From positions 1-64,000 of the forward strand of contig NZ_JAQGKF010000009.1 in assembly GCF_028290205.1 (NCBI RefSeq): a stretch of 64,000 bases of DNA, given 5' to 3'. Position 1 is the stretch's first letter; each line of letters begins with the position of its first letter. Below, in pieces: positions 61,840 to 64,000 of this stretch. The stretch is from Enterovirga sp. (GTDB lineage Bacteria > Pseudomonadota > Alphaproteobacteria > Rhizobiales > Beijerinckiaceae). Under the pieces are notes generated by a model. It saw only the letters and a program-made list of their open reading frames with translations, was not told where the DNA came from and did no database searches. Both the position numbers and the translations under genes were made by a program.

Positions 61840-64000
61840 TCAGGCGGCGATTCGCTGCGGGGCCGGGGCGTGGATCACCGGCACGGCCGGGGCGCCCTCC
61901 CATTCGGAATGGGCGGGGATCGACTCGCCCTTCATGATCACGGTGAGCGGGCGCAGCATGGCGAACTCGCCGACGCGGCTGTCGTAGAGCACGGTCGCAT
62001 TGGCCCCGACCGTGACGCCCCGGCCGAGATCGACCCGGCCGACCTTCATCACCCGATCCTCGTAGAGATGCGTCTGCAGCGCCGACATGTCGTTGATGGT
62101 GCAGAAATCGCCGATCCGGACACAGTCGAACTCGGTGATGTCGGTGGACAGCATGCAGATGCCCTGGCCGGTCTTGGTGCCGAGGAGGCGCAGGAACCAG
62201 GGCAGAAACGGGGTGCCCTGGAGATGTTCCAGCAGCACCTTGCCGGCGAGGCCCCAATAGAGAACCGCGACGGCCTCCGTCCGCATGGCCCACCAGGACC
62301 ACATCGGTTTCATCAGGGGCTCGTAGCGCCCCATCAACGCCCATTTCACGCAGACCACGATCAGCGCCTGCGTGATCGCGATGGCGGTGGCTGCGAAGAT
62401 GAAGCTCGCGACCAGCGTGCCCCAATCGTGGCGCAGCACGGCCGGGTAGAAGAGGTTGTCGACGGCCGCGATCCCGAGCGAGATGAACAGCATGGCCGGG
62501 AACGAGGTGTGCAGCGTTTCGAAGGCGAGCCGCCACATCTTCATGCGGCGGCTCGGCGTGTAGGTAGCGGCAGCCCCGAGCACCACCTTTTGACGGGTCG
62601 GGAGCTTGATCGGCGGCGAGCCGAACCAGGTGTCGCCGGAGGCCATCTCCGCGTTCGAGGGCGGCTTCGACTTGATGCCGATCAGCACGTCGTCCGGAAT
62701 CTGGGAGCCCGGCGGCACCACGGCGTCGTTGCCGATGAAGACGCGGGCGCCGGTCTGGACCGGCTCCAGCGTCATCCAGCCGCGCCGCACCTCCTCGTCG
62801 CCGAACACCACCTCATCGGCGATGAAATTCCCGGCCCCGATGCCCACGATGTCGTAGCGGCCCGACAGGTTGGTCGAGATCTCCGCCCCCTGGCCGATCT
62901 TGGCCCCCATCAGCCGGTACCAGGCCCGCATATAGATGGTGGCGAACAGGCTGGAGAGCGTTTCGAGCGTCACCTCGGTGCCGAGCGAAACGATCCATTT
63001 CCGCATGTAGAAGCCGGAGAAGATGGCGTGCCGGCCGGACCGCACCTTGGGCAGCACCGCCCAGCGCAGCGCCGCGATCAGCAGGACGGTCACGGCCGTC
63101 ATGGCGATCGCCGTCGGCCAGGTGATCAGCGGCAGGTACCAGTAATAGCTCACCTCGAAGGTGGCGGAGAGCGAATCGTCGATCCGGTCGAAGAGGTAGA
63201 AGGCCGGGAAGATGGGCAGGAGGCTGACGGCCGGAATCAGCAACAGCATCAGGCCGTAGATCAGTCCGAGGCCGAGGCGCCGTCTGGTCGTGGCGTCCGC
63301 ATGCGGCGGCAGGGCGGACAGGTCCACCACGCCCACCTCGCGGCCGGGAGAGCCGTCCCAGACGGCCCGGGGCGGCACGGTGGTCCCCTCCGGCACCACG
63401 GTGAGGTCGCGCAGTTCGGAATGGTCCCCGAGGCGCGCCCCGCTCGACACCACGCAGGAGGTGCCGACCAGCACGTCGGCCCCGATCTCGATCCGCCCGA
63501 CCACAAAGCTGTTGCCGGTCACCTCCACGTTGTGGAGCACGCATTTCGACCCGAGCACGCTGCCGGCGCCGATGGACACGAGGTCGGCAGCGCCGACATG
63601 CAGGTCCGCGATCACGGCGTCGCGGCCCACCTTGGCGCCGATCAGGCGAAGGTAGATCGCCATGGCGGGCGAGCCCTGCAGCCACTTGATGTGGACCAGC
63701 GTCAGGATCCGGCTGACCAGCCACCACCGGAAGTAGTAGGTTCCCCAGAGGGGATACCGGCCTGGCTTCATGCGGCCGATGATCAGCCATTTCGAGGCGA
63801 TCGCGATCGCGCCCGTCACCACGTTGATCATCATGTAGACGAGCAGGATGGCCAGAACTTCGGCCCACCATTCCAGACCCTCGCCGACAATGATCAGGTA
63901 GGTCAGGAACACGCCCAGCCACTGCGTGGTGGCGAGCGCGATGACGAAGGGCAGCGCGACGGCCTGGGCGAGCCCGCACAGGAAGCGCCGGCGCAGCGGC
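61840..64000 (-). CDS. Pls/PosA-family non-ribosomal peptide synthetase, C-terminal part (partial, cut by window edge)
   Basis: The frame runs open to base 64000, with [29 protein letters not shown] upstream of the track start (GTG 63912), so the gene continues outside. About 719 residues are visible: paired membrane helices alternating with left-handed beta-helix/hexapeptide repeats ([46 protein letters not shown]). This is the three-repeat C-terminal half of poly-lysine synthetase-like NRPSs, in which the N-terminus (adenylation and carrier domains) precedes. The missing part should lie just right of the window. The product would be a homo-poly amino acid or related amide. Confidence 0.82.
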   Translation of the reverse strand, partial: PLRRRFLCGLAQAVALPFVIALATTQWLGVFLTYLIIVGEGLEWWAEVLAILLVYMMINVVTGAIAIASKWLIIGRMKPGRYPLWGTYYFRWWLVSRILTLVHIKWLQGSPAMAIYLRLIGAKVGRDAVIADLHVGAADLVSIGAGSVLGSKCVLHNVEVTGNSFVVGRIEIGADVLVGTSCVVSSGARLGDHSELRDLTVVPEGTTVPPRAVWDGSPGREVGVVDLSALPPHADATTRRRLGLGLIYGLMLLLIPAVSLLPIFPAFYLFDRIDDSLSATFEVSYYWYLPLITWPTAIAMTAVTVLLIAALRWAVLPKVRSGRHAIFSGFYMRKWIVSLGTEVTLETLSSLFATIYMRAWYRLMGAKIGQGAEISTNLSGRYDIVGIGAGNFIADEVVFGDEEVRRGWMTLEPVQTGARVFIGNDAVVPPGSQIPDDVLIGIKSKPPSNAEMASGDTWFGSPPIKLPTRQKVVLGAAATYTPSRRMKMWRLAFETLHTSFPAMLFISLGIAAVDNLFYPAVLRHDWGTLVASFIFAATAIAITQALIVVCVKWALMGRYEPLMKPMWSWWAMRTEAVAVLYWGLAGKVLLEHLQGTPFLPWFLRLLGTKTGQGICMLSTDITEFDCVRIGDFCTINDMSALQTHLYEDRVMKVGRVDLGRGVTVGANATVLYDSRVGEFAMLRPLTVIMKGESIPAHSEWEGAPAVPVIHAPAPQRIAA

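Overview
The window comes from a high-GC alphaproteobacterial chromosome, probably Hyphomicrobiales and possibly near Methylobacteriaceae. The evidence is strong G/C bias at third codon positions, many GTG/TTG starts, the guaB - MAPEG - RNA methyltransferase - guaA order, a porin-type N-terminal signature and a RibB with a degenerate GTP cyclohydrolase II tail. I see no rRNA, tRNA, CRISPR array, insertion sequence or phage gene. Because of the GC bias almost every gene has long antisense shadow ORFs, which are left out. Many track ORFs start too far upstream; starts here were reset from start/stop overlaps, ribosome binding sites and family N-termini.

Layout. (1) 1-13.7 kb is mostly housekeeping: an Hsp70-like ATPase, recX, guaA, an RNA m5C methyltransferase, guaB, a polymerase/ligase-type membrane protein, rlmE and a Ppx/GppA phosphatase, then a lone receiver protein, an acyl-CoA dehydrogenase and a TAXI solute receptor. 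(2) 13.8-15.4 kb holds corA and a flavin reductase. (3) 15.4-26.5 kb is a surface-polysaccharide locus: an ABC exporter (wzm/wzt), three or four glycosyltransferases and a tightly overlapping CDP-sugar cassette (rfbF-rfbG-C-methyltransferase-rfbC-rfbD) that predicts a CDP-linked C-methyl 6-deoxyhexose. (4) 27.3-30.8 kb pairs a membrane GGDEF-EAL protein with an RpfF-like crotonase, a candidate diffusible-signal/c-di-GMP pair.

(5) 31-43.3 kb is the most unusual region. A LysR regulator sits between a divergent set (two TctC-type receptors around a ThDP enzyme) and a co-directional operon. That operon encodes a complete succinate dehydrogenase/fumarate reductase-like complex, a two-subunit class I fumarase-like hydratase and a TauE/SafE exporter. 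An aspartate dehydrogenase-like gene and a third TctC receptor follow. The genes overlap by 1-4 bases and palindromes lie at both ends of lysR. Together they look like a dedicated route that dehydrogenates and then hydrates a substituted C4 dicarboxylate; the substrate is unknown.

(6) 43.3-51.3 kb has a miniature porin-like protein, an M20 peptidase, a three-gene signalling operon (HAMP histidine kinase, REC-DUF3369-histidine kinase, OmpR-type regulator) and a second ligase-like membrane protein. (7) 51.3-57.5 kb is a valine-catabolism cluster (mmsB, isobutyryl-CoA dehydrogenase, mmsA) interrupted by an N-carbamoylsarcosine-amidase-like hydrolase and a CoA transferase that closely resembles mesaconyl-CoA C1-C4 CoA transferase (Mct). 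(8) 57.5-64 kb has an NDUFA9-like NAD(P)-binding protein, a secreted metallo-beta-lactamase-fold protein, ribB, aroC and the 3' part of a Pls/PosA-type peptide synthetase cut by the window edge.
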